Assembly (NCBI GenBank): GCA_964565925.1
Contig: CAZMGV010000006.1
Location: 1-64,000, forward strand
Length of the DNA: 64,000 nt
Reading direction: 5' to 3'
From: CAZMGV01 sp964565925
GTDB lineage: Bacteria; JAGRBM01; JAHCIT01
The position numbers and the translations under genes are program-made. The notes under the pieces were generated by a model. The model did not search any database, was not told the origin of the DNA, and was given only the letters and a program-made list of their open reading frames with translations. Shown here piece after piece: positions 26,582 to 35,612 of this stretch (the first letter of the stretch is position 1; the number at the start of each line of letters is the position of its first letter).

Positions 26582-27520
26582 ATGAAAGAGCCGTTGACCC
26601 TTGCGCCGATTAGGGGCAAGTACCCGGACGTGAACCTGCGAATACTGTGTTTAGGTGCGGTGCTTGCCGCCATAATCCCCCATGCCGCCAGCGGCGAAGA
26701 AAAATCCTGGTATTTTCCGGTATGCCGCCACCTGAGTTTTCAGGGTAACGACGGAAGCCACTGCATGCCGGCGACCGTCACCCTGAAGACCGAGATCATG
26801 AATGCAGGCCAGCCGTTTCTCGTGATCGGCGACCGGCCGAGCGAACCGGGAAAATACCCGTATTACGACCTGAGCATGGACGTACTTCTTTACTATTCGA
26901 TCGGCGACAAGCTGCAGACGAAAACCAAGGACGGTGAAGACCAGTGGCGGATGAACTACGCCGCCTCCGTCTACTGGTGTCTGGCGCCCGGCGCCGGTTC
27001 CAGCCTGAACCCCGGAACTACGCCCGGTGCACCGCTCCGTTGCGGGTCCAGTCACGGTCTCTGGTCCCGGGATTACCAGGGACGCGGCACAGGCGGACTT
27101 CCCCCTGATTCAGTCGCCCAGCAGATACTCAAGGCGGCGATGCCTTCCATTGCGAAAGATATTCCGGCTGTTCCCCCGAAAAACGCCTGGCAGGGTTACA
27201 AGCTGGCGACGGCCGTCAGAGGGAAAAAATCCGGAAAAATCTGCAAGGAGCAGGTTCTGTCCAACCCTGCCTACCAGCAGCACATTTCAAATGTGGTGGC
27301 GGCGGAACTGCGGGGCATAGCAGCGCCGATGGTCGGTGAAAGCACGGCCCACCTCACCCTTTGCGACGGAAACGATCTGGTCCTGAAAACAACACTGCCT
27401 GAAACAGAAACCCGCTGCACGCTCGCGCCCCCCTATGATCTGTCGGGAATAGACACGATTGCCGGCAACTGCGCGAAAAAATTCGGCGACGAACTGAAAA
27501 GCGGAACCCGGAAGCTATAA
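26582..27520 (+). CDS. Secreted protein of unknown function
   Basis: A protein of about 312 residues with a late hydrophobic signal segment (LRILCLGAVLAAIIP, then HAASGEE). Mature residues include about eight cysteines (for example CRHLSF, SHCMPA, YWCLAP, LRCGSS, GKICKE, LTLCDG, TRCTLA, GNCAKK), suggesting several disulfides in the periplasm or outside the cell. I recognise no family. The start is uncertain: ATG at 26582 is used here, a TTG lies 15 bases earlier, and a GTG at 26630 would place the signal peptide at the very N-terminus. It converges with a CBS gene with 20 bases between. Confidence 0.6.
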   Translation: MKEPLTLAPIRGKYPDVNLRILCLGAVLAAIIPHAASGEEKSWYFPVCRHLSFQGNDGSHCMPATVTLKTEIMNAGQPFLVIGDRPSEPGKYPYYDLSMDVLLYYSIGDKLQTKTKDGEDQWRMNYAASVYWCLAPGAGSSLNPGTTPGAPLRCGSSHGLWSRDYQGRGTGGLPPDSVAQQILKAAMPSIAKDIPAVPPKNAWQGYKLATAVRGKKSGKICKEQVLSNPAYQQHISNVVAAELRGIAAPMVGESTAHLTLCDGNDLVLKTTLPETETRCTLAPPYDLSGIDTIAGNCAKKFGDELKSGTRKL

Positions 27521-27540
27521 CACCGGCTGCCAGCGCGGTA

Positions 27541-28008
27541 TCAGCCTCCGTGCTGGTTGCGGAAGGCCGCTTCCGGTTCGGGTGGCAGGTTCAGGATTTC
27601 CTGCGGATAGTGCTCCACGATGAAATTCACGACGTCTTTGACCGAGATAATGGCGATCGGTTTGTGATCTTTGTCGACAATCGGCACATGGCGGTAGCCA
27701 CCCACCGACATGCGGTTCATGGCGAACGCAATCGAATGATCCAGGCTGAGTGCCGACGGATTGACCGTCATCAGCTGGCTGACCTTCACCTGCTCCGGAT
27801 TCAGCCCTTTGGACACGAATTTGTTGAGAACGTCACGCTCCGTGAATATCCCCGTCAGTTTTCCGTGACCGTCCACCACCAGCACGGCGCCGAACTTGCG
27901 CTCCTGCATGATTCCTATGACCCGGCCGACAGAAGCGTCCATCTCCACCGTCACCGGTTTATTGGGTTCCAGCTCCCTGATTTTTTCCCGAAGCGCGCTG
28001 CGATCCAT
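27541..28008 (-). CDS. CBS-pair protein
   Basis: A 155-residue protein made of two CBS motifs. The first reads VTVEMDASVGRVIGIM through VLVVDGHGKLTGIFTERDVL, the second LMTVNPSALSLDHSIAFAM through VPIVDKDHKPIAIISVKDVV. Stand-alone CBS pairs bind adenine nucleotides and act as energy sensors or regulators of other proteins. An ATG at 28008 is preferred because GGGGTGAG precedes it. A GTG three codons earlier is possible. It is divergent from purM and may be read from the same intergenic promoter region. Confidence 0.85.
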   Translation of the reverse strand: MDRSALREKIRELEPNKPVTVEMDASVGRVIGIMQERKFGAVLVVDGHGKLTGIFTERDVLNKFVSKGLNPEQVKVSQLMTVNPSALSLDHSIAFAMNRMSVGGYRHVPIVDKDHKPIAIISVKDVVNFIVEHYPQEILNLPPEPEAAFRNQHGG

Positions 28009-28205
28009 ACCACTCACCCCATCTGGCCGGTTCTTCGAATCGAACGGCTGGATATCTGCCGGATTGACCCGGTTTCAAAAGCCGAGGCCGTATCCGTTCA
28101 ATATACCCCCGGCCCTTCCGTCCGCACAACGAAAAAAGAGTTCCCGGTCGCCGGAGTTTGACGCTTCCCGCACCGTTAAGGTACGGGACCGGGGCCGGAG
28201 CAAAC

Positions 28206-29258
28206 GTGTCAAAAGAGCCGAGAAAACTCACCTACAAGGATGCGGGCGTGGACGTGGAGGCGGGGGACCGTCTCGTCGACCAGATCGCCCCGCTGGCCAA
28301 AGCCACCCGGGTGGCTGGAGTCATGGGAGGCCTCGGAGGATTCGGAGGCCTGTTCAGGCTTCCCAAGGGTTACCGGGAGCCGGTGCTGGTGTCGGGCACC
28401 GACGGAGTCGGCACCAAACTTAAACTCGCGTTTGATTTGAACCGCCACTCAACGGTCGGGATAGACCTGGTGGCCATGTGCGCCAATGACGTGCTCGTGC
28501 AGGGCGCGAAACCCCTCTTCTTTCTCGATTATTACGCAACCGGAAAGCTGGAAGTCGCAGCCGCCCGCGATGTGATCAAGGGGATCGCCGAAGGCTGCCG
28601 GCAGTCCGAATGCGCCCTGCTGGGCGGTGAAACTGCCGAAATGCCCGGATTCTACCAGCCGGGCGAATACGATCTCGCCGGATTCGTGGTCGGAATTGCT
28701 GACCGCAAGAAGCTGATTACCGGCGAACGGGTCCGGGCAGGCGACGAAATAGTCGCCATTGCCTCAAGCGGTGTACATTCCAACGGCTTCTCGCTGGTCC
28801 GCAAGATTGTTTCATCCTGCGGTCTGGATCTCAAAAAAACCTATCCCCGGACCGGCCGGCCGCTCGGCGAAGCCCTGCTGGAGCCCACCCGCATCTATGT
28901 GAAAACAGTACTGCCACTGCTCAATAAGTTCGACATCCGGGGCATGTCGCATATTACCGGCGGCGGGCTTCCGGGGAATCTGCCCCGCCAGATTCCGGCA
29001 GCGCTTCAGGCGGTCGTGGATCGTTCGAGCTGGGAGCTGCCGCCGCTGTTCAGACTTCTTCAGGATGAGGGCGGCGTTCCGGATGCCGAAATGCTCGCCA
29101 CGTTCAACTGCGGCGTCGGCTTCTGTCTGATCGTCAAAGGCGGACAGGGAAACCGGCTTGTCAAAACGCTCCAGTCAAAAGGCGAAAAGGCCTGGTTGCT
29201 GGGAGAGATCGGGAAAAGACCCAAAGACCGGAAGGAAGAGGATTTCGTCCTATGCTAG
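28206..29258 (+). CDS. purM: Phosphoribosylformylglycinamidine cyclo-ligase
   Basis: A 350-residue AIR synthetase, the fifth step of purine synthesis (FGAM plus ATP to AIR). Family markers: LTYKDAGVDVEAGDRLVD, the GTDGVGTKLKLAF loop, GIDLVAMCANDVLVQGA, GGETAEMPG and HSNGFSLVRK, then GMSHITGGGLPGNLPR. All are intact and the length is normal. The GTG start at 28206 has GGAG five bases upstream, better than an ATG 48 bases earlier. It overlaps purN by seven bases, so the two are translationally coupled. Confidence 0.95.
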   Translation: MSKEPRKLTYKDAGVDVEAGDRLVDQIAPLAKATRVAGVMGGLGGFGGLFRLPKGYREPVLVSGTDGVGTKLKLAFDLNRHSTVGIDLVAMCANDVLVQGAKPLFFLDYYATGKLEVAAARDVIKGIAEGCRQSECALLGGETAEMPGFYQPGEYDLAGFVVGIADRKKLITGERVRAGDEIVAIASSGVHSNGFSLVRKIVSSCGLDLKKTYPRTGRPLGEALLEPTRIYVKTVLPLLNKFDIRGMSHITGGGLPGNLPRQIPAALQAVVDRSSWELPPLFRLLQDEGGVPDAEMLATFNCGVGFCLIVKGGQGNRLVKTLQSKGEKAWLLGEIGKRPKDRKEEDFVLC

Positions 29259-29884
29259 GCGAAGGAAAACTGAATATCGCCGTAATGGCGAGCGGATACG
29301 GATCCAACTTCCAGGCCATCCTGGACTCGAGCGCACTGCGGGAGATCGGTGTCAAGATTGTCTGTGTCGTGACCAACGACCCCAAGGCGTTCGTCATCGA
29401 ACGTGCCAGACGGGCGAATATTCCCGTTGAAGTCGTCGATCACAAGGATTTCCCGGCCCGCGAAGCTTACGACAGAGAACTTCTCAAGCGGCTCGACAAG
29501 TACCATCCCGATCTCATCTGTCTGGCGGGCTTCATGCGAATTCTGTCGCCCGTGTTCCTGCGGGCCTATCACCGCAAGGTACTGAACATCCATCCGTCGC
29601 TGCTGCCGGCGTTCCCAGGCATCCGCATCCACGAACAGGTGATCGATTACGGAGTCCGGTACACGGGCTGTACCGTGCACTTCGTGGACGAAGGCGTCGA
29701 TACCGGTCCGATCATCCTGCAGGCCGTCGTTTCAGTCGACGACGACGATACGCCCGAAAAACTGGCCGACCGGGTTCATGAAGAAGAGTACCGGATCTAT
29801 CCGGACGCCATCCGCCTGTTCGCCCAGAAACGGCTCGAGATCGACGGCCGGCGGGTGAAGATTTTGCCGCCCAAAAGCCACTAA
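29252..29884 (+). CDS. purN: Phosphoribosylglycinamide formyltransferase
   Basis: A 210-residue GAR transformylase using 10-formyl-tetrahydrofolate in the third step of purine synthesis. The catalytic triad is visible as N112 and H114 in LNIHPSLLPAFPG and D150 in DEGVDTGPII. The phosphate loop ASGYGSNFQA is present. The usual FPGLHAHEQ segment reads FPGIRIHEQ here. Length is typical. The start overlaps the end of purM, and the stop codon overlaps the stop of the converging isomerase gene by four bases. Confidence 0.95.
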   Translation: MLGEGKLNIAVMASGYGSNFQAILDSSALREIGVKIVCVVTNDPKAFVIERARRANIPVEVVDHKDFPAREAYDRELLKRLDKYHPDLICLAGFMRILSPVFLRAYHRKVLNIHPSLLPAFPGIRIHEQVIDYGVRYTGCTVHFVDEGVDTGPIILQAVVSVDDDDTPEKLADRVHEEEYRIYPDAIRLFAQKRLEIDGRRVKILPPKSH

Positions 29885-30543
29885 CGCTGCGGGCCGTTCA
29901 TGACGGCCAGTGCTTTTTCGTACATTCCCTTTTTGAGCGCCGTCATGGTCGGCCGGTGCTTGGCCGCCAGCGGGGCGACCCTGGCGATTGCCCGCGGAAG
30001 CACGTCCGCTTCGGCGGCCACCTCATCGACGATGCCCGCCTTCAGGCACTCTTCAGCCGACCAGCGCCGTCCGGTGACAATCGCTTCATGCGCGATCAGT
30101 TTCGGAAGTCTGGCCATGAGCAGTGCCGTCATGCCGGGCGTCAGCGGCAGCTTGAGATCGATTTCGGGCACGCAGTAGTAGCCCCGGTCTGCACGCATCA
30201 CCCGGAAGTCGTGAGCTGTCGCCAGCATAGCACCGCCGGCGAAAGCGTGACCATTCACGGCGGCGACCGTCGCCACTGGAAAAGTCATGATCCGGGCGAA
30301 CAGCTTAACCACGTCTTCCACGAACAGGGCGCCTTTGGGTCCCTGGGCCATGATCCACATGAGATCGAGTCCGTTCGAAAAGAATTTTCCTTCTCCCGTC
30401 GTGACCAATGCCGCCGCGCCCGATGACTTTTCCACTTCATCCAGAGCCTTGTTTATACCCGCGAGCGTATCTCCGTTAAAACGGTTCTCGCCGGCCTTCA
30501 TCGTCATAATGTAGATATCGCCCTCTTTTTTGAGCTCGATCAT
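29881..30543 (-). CDS. Enoyl-CoA hydratase/isomerase (delta3,delta2-enoyl-CoA isomerase-like)
   Basis: A 220-residue crotonase. FFSNGLDLMWI and VNGHAFAGGAMLATAHDFRVM supply the two oxyanion-hole segments. The S-N-G-L-D-L signature resembles the eukaryotic and plant enoyl-CoA delta isomerases (ECI2/IBR10 group) that shift double bonds during oxidation of unsaturated fatty acids. The hydratase glutamates are not obvious, which fits isomerase rather than hydratase activity. GGAAGGATG precedes the ATG. It is divergent from dnaG and converges on purN with overlapping stops. The gene is shorter than most crotonases (about 260), the shortfall being at the C-terminus. Confidence 0.8.
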   Translation of the reverse strand: MIELKKEGDIYIMTMKAGENRFNGDTLAGINKALDEVEKSSGAAALVTTGEGKFFSNGLDLMWIMAQGPKGALFVEDVVKLFARIMTFPVATVAAVNGHAFAGGAMLATAHDFRVMRADRGYYCVPEIDLKLPLTPGMTALLMARLPKLIAHEAIVTGRRWSAEECLKAGIVDEVAAEADVLPRAIARVAPLAAKHRPTMTALKKGMYEKALAVMNGPQR

Positions 30544-30748
30544 CGAATTCGCATCCTTCCGGTGACCGCCGGTATTCTGTCAATCAGCCGGTCCGCCCCG
30601 GAAGAATGATAAGCGCGAATTTTCTGTTCTTCCACACACGGTGTTTTCCTCGGGATTCTTTCCGTTCCGGATTCTCCGGACCGCCTTGATGCAGCTGCCG
30701 CTGCGGACTTACTGTGGCCGGGTACAGCACCGCCCGCGCAGGAGCCAG

Positions 30749-32833
30749 ATGACCGACCGCAATCAGGACTGGGAACGTGCCAAGGAGGAGATCCGCAGCC
30801 GGGTCGACCTCGTGGAGATCGTTTCGCGTTACACCCAGCTGAAGAAGGCCGGGCGCGACCGCTGGAAAGGGCTCTGCCCATTCCACGGCGAGAAGACGCC
30901 CAGTTTTTCCGTCGACGCGGTCCGGGGTTTCTATCACTGCTTCGGCTGCAAGGCGTCGGGCGACGTTTTCACGATCATCCAGCAGAAGGAGCGCATGACG
31001 TTTCCGGAAGCCATGCGGATGCTCGCCGAACGGGCCGGTGTGGAACTGCCGGAAAGCGCCGGTGGCGAGGGCTCCCGGGCGCGGAACGAGGCCCGTCAGG
31101 AGCAGCTGAACCTGCTGGACCGCGTGGCAACCTACTACCGGAACCTGTTCCAGAAGGATCCCCGGGCGGCTGACGCCAAAGCATATGCGGAAAAGCGCGG
31201 CCTGACGGGCGAGACCGCCGACACCTTCCGGATCGGATATGCACCGCGTAATCGCAAGACCGTCGTCGCCCAGATGGAAACCAAGAAGATCGATCCGGTT
31301 ATCGGTATCGCGACCGGTATCGTCATTCCGCAGGACGGCGATGTGGAGCCGGGCAGGCAGTACACTTATGGCGAACTCCGGGACCGTTTCATCGACCGGG
31401 TGATTTTTCCGATCGAGGACGACCGGGGACGCGTGGTCGGGTTCGGCGGACGGGCGCTGGGCGATGCACAGCCCAAATATCTCAACTCGCCCGGCACCGA
31501 CCTCTACCAGAAGGGCCTGCTGCTTTATAACTTTCACCGGGCCCGCGAGCACATCAACGACGACAACGGCGTCATTATCGTGGAAGGCTACATGGACGCC
31601 ATCGCCTTCTGGCGGGCCGGAGTAAAAAACGTCGTCGCACCGCTGGGAACCGCACTGACGATCGAACAAGCCCAGAAGCTCGTCCGTCTGACGAAAAAAA
31701 TATATCTCTGCTTTGACGCCGACGAGGCGGGCGAACGAGCGGCCCGGCGCGCGCTCGAAGTGCTGCTGCCTCTGGGCGTGGCGCCACTGCGAATCGCCGT
31801 ACCGTCCGGAAAGGATCCCGACGACCTGCTCGCCTCGGAAGGTCCGCAGGCACTGCAGCGGTTGCCCCAATCGGCCGAACCGATGCTGGACCGGGTGATC
31901 GGACGGACTGCCGCCAAGACAGGGAATACTCTCGTCGACCGCCAGAGATCCATTTCGGAACTTTTGCCGCTCTTTACGCTGGTGAAAGACCCTGCCCTCA
32001 AATCCGAAATGCTCCGTCAGACCGCACTCGCGTTCGGGTTTCCCGAACGGGCGGTCGAGGAGCAGATCGCGCGCGCGTCTGCCAAGAGCCGTATTTACCG
32101 GCGGGAGTCCGATGCTCCGCTGACGGACGCCGCTCCCGAAACCACCGTGAACCCGCTGGCCGCCATTCCCCCCGCCGTCCGGCCAGTCTATTCGATCTTC
32201 GCTAACCATCCGCTGCTGCGCGAGCTGATCGCCGAGAGCGGGCTCCGCAGTTATCTCACGGGACCCGCACTCGAACTGTTCGACAGCTTGGTAGCGCTGT
32301 GGCGCGAAACCGGCGGTTGCGAACCCACGGACTGGTTCAACCGTCTGAACGGACCGGGACTGGTCGAAGCCGCTACCGGTGTACTGGCCGCCGAAGAGGA
32401 CCGGTTGAAGAACCTGAACGAGCAGAGCCTGGAACAGATGGTGCTGGACACGCTGTCGGCACTGGAACGCGACCGGCTGAAGGTACGCATCGGTGCACTT
32501 CGCACTGAGCTCGCCGAGCTCGAAAAATCAAGTGGGGACAGCGTCCGGATGGAGGCAGTCACCCGTGAATTGTTTGCCTGCCAGACACGAATCAAACAGA
32601 CTAATCCTGCAACGGCAACTACGGCTCCGGCACGCGCGGCAAGTGGCGTTTCGGAACAGGTTTTGCCGGAGAGTGGTGAGCCGCCCGTAAATCCAGATAC
32701 TCCTCCGTTTCCGGACGAACCGGAACGGACTTCCGTCGAGCACCGGTCTGACGGGAACTCTGCCGAAGAATACGATCCGGCGGACGATTATTACGGCGCG
32801 GAAGATGACGATCCCGAGGTTTCTCCTGTCTGA
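30749..32833 (+). CDS. dnaG: DNA primase
   Basis: A 694-residue primase that makes RNA primers for the replisome. The zinc finger is CPFHGEKTPSF then YHCFGC (C43, H46, C64, C67). The polymerase core carries YLNSPGT and the Toprim motifs E279 in VEGYMDAI and DADEAG at 323-328. A helical region at about 540-620 would be the helicase-binding section. The last 70 residues are an unusual acidic, disordered tail (DPADDYYGAEDDDPEV), which lengthens the protein beyond the common 580-620. The ATG at 30749 has GGAG four bases upstream, and an earlier in-frame ATG adds 36 unlikely residues. rpoD begins immediately after. Confidence 0.95.
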   Translation: MTDRNQDWERAKEEIRSRVDLVEIVSRYTQLKKAGRDRWKGLCPFHGEKTPSFSVDAVRGFYHCFGCKASGDVFTIIQQKERMTFPEAMRMLAERAGVELPESAGGEGSRARNEARQEQLNLLDRVATYYRNLFQKDPRAADAKAYAEKRGLTGETADTFRIGYAPRNRKTVVAQMETKKIDPVIGIATGIVIPQDGDVEPGRQYTYGELRDRFIDRVIFPIEDDRGRVVGFGGRALGDAQPKYLNSPGTDLYQKGLLLYNFHRAREHINDDNGVIIVEGYMDAIAFWRAGVKNVVAPLGTALTIEQAQKLVRLTKKIYLCFDADEAGERAARRALEVLLPLGVAPLRIAVPSGKDPDDLLASEGPQALQRLPQSAEPMLDRVIGRTAAKTGNTLVDRQRSISELLPLFTLVKDPALKSEMLRQTALAFGFPERAVEEQIARASAKSRIYRRESDAPLTDAAPETTVNPLAAIPPAVRPVYSIFANHPLLRELIAESGLRSYLTGPALELFDSLVALWRETGGCEPTDWFNRLNGPGLVEAATGVLAAEEDRLKNLNEQSLEQMVLDTLSALERDRLKVRIGALRTELAELEKSSGDSVRMEAVTRELFACQTRIKQTNPATATTAPARAASGVSEQVLPESGEPPVNPDTPPFPDEPERTSVEHRSDGNSAEEYDPADDYYGAEDDDPEVSPV

Positions 32834-32851
32834 GTGGTGAGGGTTTCAGGC

Positions 32852-34888
32852 TTGGCACGATCCAGTTCTAAAAAGCCGAAAAAAACGTCCGCCGCAAAGA
32901 GCCGTCCGGCTCCCAAGGCACTCCCTGCGGCAAAAAAGGCATCGGGTCACAAACCGGGCAAGCCGGTGGCGGCCAAACAGATATCCAAACAGGCAAAGAG
33001 CAAAGGACCGGTCCGGTCCGGTGCCACTGAACTTATCGATATAACGACCATCAAGCTCCCCGCTTCAGTTCCAGAAACCGCCCATCAGGGTGTGATGACA
33101 CTTCTCCAGAAGGGCCGGGTCCAGGGGTTCCTGACCTGGGACGAAATCAACACTACCCTTCCAGATGAAGCGAAAGATCCCCAGATATTCGACGAGATCT
33201 ACCAGCGGTTCACGCAGGCGAGCATTGCCGTCGTCGACAGCGCTGCAGAAACATGCGAAGAAGACGAGGAAGAAGAATCCGAAGACGCCGACGATACGAC
33301 CGCCGAGGCGGGCGCCGAAGAGGAATCCGAAGCACCGGAGACCGACTCGGTCTTCGAGGCTGAAGAGGCGAAGGCCCAGGAGTCCTCCAGCGTCGATCCG
33401 GTCCGGATGTACTTGAGGGAGATGGGCTCGGTCAGCCTGCTGAATCGCGAAGGCGAAGTCGTACTGGCCAAACGGATCGAATCCGGCCTGTTCATGATGT
33501 TTCATGCGGCCTACAACTGCCCGACCGTGCTGGAAGACCTCGTGTCTCTGGGAGACAAACTCGAACGGGGTGAAATCCGGCTCCGTGATCTTCTCGAGGA
33601 ACCCGACGAAGAGATTGAGGACGAGGAGATCGTTCCCGACGCCGAGAGCCAGACGCTGGAATTCACGATCCAGTCGTTCAAGAAAATCCGCGCGCTTGTG
33701 AAAGACCGGGAAAAACTGGAGAAAAAGCTTCATGCCGTCCGCAACGGAACGCCTAGAGCCAGGACGGCGGCAGAGAAAGCACTGGGCGAAAATTCCAAAA
33801 AAATCACCGTCTTTATCCGGCAGATCCGGCTTCACAAGGCCCATGTACAGCGTCTTGTGGAACGGGTTCGCGAATTCAACCGGGAAGTGAACGCCGTCGA
33901 CCGTGAACTGATCGAAGTCGCCCGCCGGATCGGTCACGACGTCGACCGGCTGCGGGACGAACTGGTCAAGGTCAGACGGTCAAAAAAACACGCCGAAGCG
34001 CTTTCCAAGAGTACTGGCCTGGCCGTTCACGAAGTGTTTCATCTGGATGGCGGAGAAGACGCCCGTCGTGAAAAGCATACCGAGATTGAAAGCCGCGCCA
34101 AGCTCACTCCATCCGAGATTCGCCGGCTGGTCCGCGAGATCAACGAGGGCGAGCGGGAAGCGGCTCAGGCCAAGGCTGAACTGGTCGAGGCTAACCTGCG
34201 GCTCGTGGTTTCCATCGCCAAGCGGTACACGAACAAGGGACTCCAGTTCCTGGACCTAATCCAGGAAGGCAATATCGGCCTGATGAAGGCAGTGGACAAG
34301 TTCGACTATCAGCGCGGGTTCAAGTTTTCGACCTACGCCACCTGGTGGATCCGACAGGCGATCACCCGGGCCATTGCCGATCAGGCCCGCACGATCCGCA
34401 TCCCGGTGCATATGATCGAGACGATTCACAAGATCACCCGGGTTCAGCGCCAGATGCTCCAGGAGCTGGGCCGCGAGCCGGGCCCCGAAGAGATCGCACT
34501 CAAGCTCGATATGCCGCTGGAACGGGTGTCGAAGGTGCTCAAGATCGCCCGCGAACCGGTCAGCCTCGAAACCCCGGTCGGCGAGGAAGAAGACTCGCAT
34601 CTGGGCGATCTGCTGGAAGACACCTCGATGATTTCGCCGACAGATACGGTCATCAACGTGTCCTTAAGCGAACAGACCCGCAAGGTGCTGGCGACACTGA
34701 CGCCGCGCGAGGAAAAAGTCCTCCGCATGCGGTTCGGGATAGGCGCCAAGACCGATCACACGCTCGAGGAAGTGGGCGAGGATTTCTCGGTCACCCGCGA
34801 ACGCATCCGTCAGATCGAGGCCAAGGCGCTTCGCAAACTCCGCCATCCCAGCCGGTCCAAGCGGCTCAAGACTTTCGTGGACGGCTGA
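32852..34888 (+). CDS. rpoD: RNA polymerase primary sigma factor (sigma-70)
   Basis: About 678 residues. The N-terminus is Lys/Ala-rich. Next comes the sigma-70 1.1-like segment (GVMTLLQKGRVQGFLTWDEIN), an acidic linker, region 1.2 (DPVRMYLREMGSVSLLNREGE), a long non-conserved region, and the regions 2.1-2.4 signature (GLQFLDLIQEGNIGLMKAVDKF, then KFSTYATWWIRQAITRAI). Region 3 and region 4 (LTPREEKVLRMRFGIG, VTRERIRQIEAKALRKLR) follow, binding -10 and -35 elements. All core residues are intact, so it is the housekeeping factor. A TTG at 32852 with GAGGG eight bases upstream is the likely start. A GTG at 32834, directly after the dnaG stop, is the alternative. A bidirectional terminator follows. 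Confidence 0.95.
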   Translation: MARSSSKKPKKTSAAKSRPAPKALPAAKKASGHKPGKPVAAKQISKQAKSKGPVRSGATELIDITTIKLPASVPETAHQGVMTLLQKGRVQGFLTWDEINTTLPDEAKDPQIFDEIYQRFTQASIAVVDSAAETCEEDEEEESEDADDTTAEAGAEEESEAPETDSVFEAEEAKAQESSSVDPVRMYLREMGSVSLLNREGEVVLAKRIESGLFMMFHAAYNCPTVLEDLVSLGDKLERGEIRLRDLLEEPDEEIEDEEIVPDAESQTLEFTIQSFKKIRALVKDREKLEKKLHAVRNGTPRARTAAEKALGENSKKITVFIRQIRLHKAHVQRLVERVREFNREVNAVDRELIEVARRIGHDVDRLRDELVKVRRSKKHAEALSKSTGLAVHEVFHLDGGEDARREKHTEIESRAKLTPSEIRRLVREINEGEREAAQAKAELVEANLRLVVSIAKRYTNKGLQFLDLIQEGNIGLMKAVDKFDYQRGFKFSTYATWWIRQAITRAIADQARTIRIPVHMIETIHKITRVQRQMLQELGREPGPEEIALKLDMPLERVSKVLKIAREPVSLETPVGEEEDSHLGDLLEDTSMISPTDTVINVSLSEQTRKVLATLTPREEKVLRMRFGIGAKTDHTLEEVGEDFSVTRERIRQIEAKALRKLRHPSRSKRLKTFVDG

Positions 34889-34931
34889 CTATTGAGAGTT
34901 GGCCGCCGTCCGGAACGCCGTTCGAAACGAA

Positions 34932-34954
34932 AAGGGCGCCTCACCGGCGCCCTT
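34932..34954. terminator. Bidirectional terminator between rpoD and leuD
   Basis: AAGGGCGCC (34932-34940) and GGCGCCCTT (34946-34954) form a perfect nine-pair stem over a TCACC loop. T-rich tails occur on both sides (CTTAATTAAT rightward, TTTTCGTTT leftward), so it can end both rpoD and leuD transcripts. Confidence 0.85.
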
Positions 34955-34977
34955 CTTAATTAATCAGACGATTCAGT

Positions 34978-35586
34978 TCACGCGAAGCTGTTCACGTACG
35001 GCAACTTCGAGGCAATTTTCTTCGTCTCGTCCTTCCCCTCGAGCAGGAAACCGATCGGGTCCCACTGGCCCTTGGTCAGCGACTCCCGGGCGCCCGGCTT
35101 GATCGTCAGCTTGAAAATGTCCGAGCCGGCCCGGACTTCGGACTTTTCGAGGTCGATGGTCACATCCGTGTCCGGCTTCGTCTGGACTATCTTGCCCAGT
35201 TTCTCGATGTCGCCCGGTTCCAGCGCCACGCACGGCATGCCGAGCGTCGTCGAGTTGCCGAAGAAGATCTCGGCGAAATTGGCGGCGATCACGGCCTTGA
35301 TGCCGAACTTGGCGAGCGCCTGGGGCGCATGTTCGCGGGATGATCCGCAGCCGAAATTGCGCCCCGAGATCAGGATGGTCGCGCCCTTGTGCTTGGGATC
35401 GTCCAGCGGATGGCCGCGGGAGGAGCCGTCCTCCTTGAACCGCACGTCGTAAAAGGCGTACTGGCCGAGACCGTCGAAGGTCACGCATTTCATAAAGCGG
35501 GCCGGGATGATCCGGTCGGTATCAATATCGTCGCCGGGAACATACACGCCACGGCCGGTTACTTTAGTGATTTTTTCGAGAGACAT
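34978..35586 (-). CDS. leuD: 3-isopropylmalate dehydratase small subunit
   Basis: A 202-residue small (swivel) subunit of isopropylmalate isomerase, which moves the hydroxyl from 2- to 3-isopropylmalate in leucine synthesis. Family motifs: DDIDTDRIIPARF, ISGRNFGCGSSREHAPQAL (substrate binding) and IAANFAEIFFGNS. Length is normal. AGGAGT lies seven bases upstream of the ATG. It is the second gene of the pair, 26 bases after leuC. The two subunits form the active enzyme together. Confidence 0.93.
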   Translation of the reverse strand: MSLEKITKVTGRGVYVPGDDIDTDRIIPARFMKCVTFDGLGQYAFYDVRFKEDGSSRGHPLDDPKHKGATILISGRNFGCGSSREHAPQALAKFGIKAVIAANFAEIFFGNSTTLGMPCVALEPGDIEKLGKIVQTKPDTDVTIDLEKSEVRAGSDIFKLTIKPGARESLTKGQWDPIGFLLEGKDETKKIASKLPYVNSFA

Positions 35587-35612
35587 ATCGGGACTCCTGA
35601 TTCGTTTACGGG

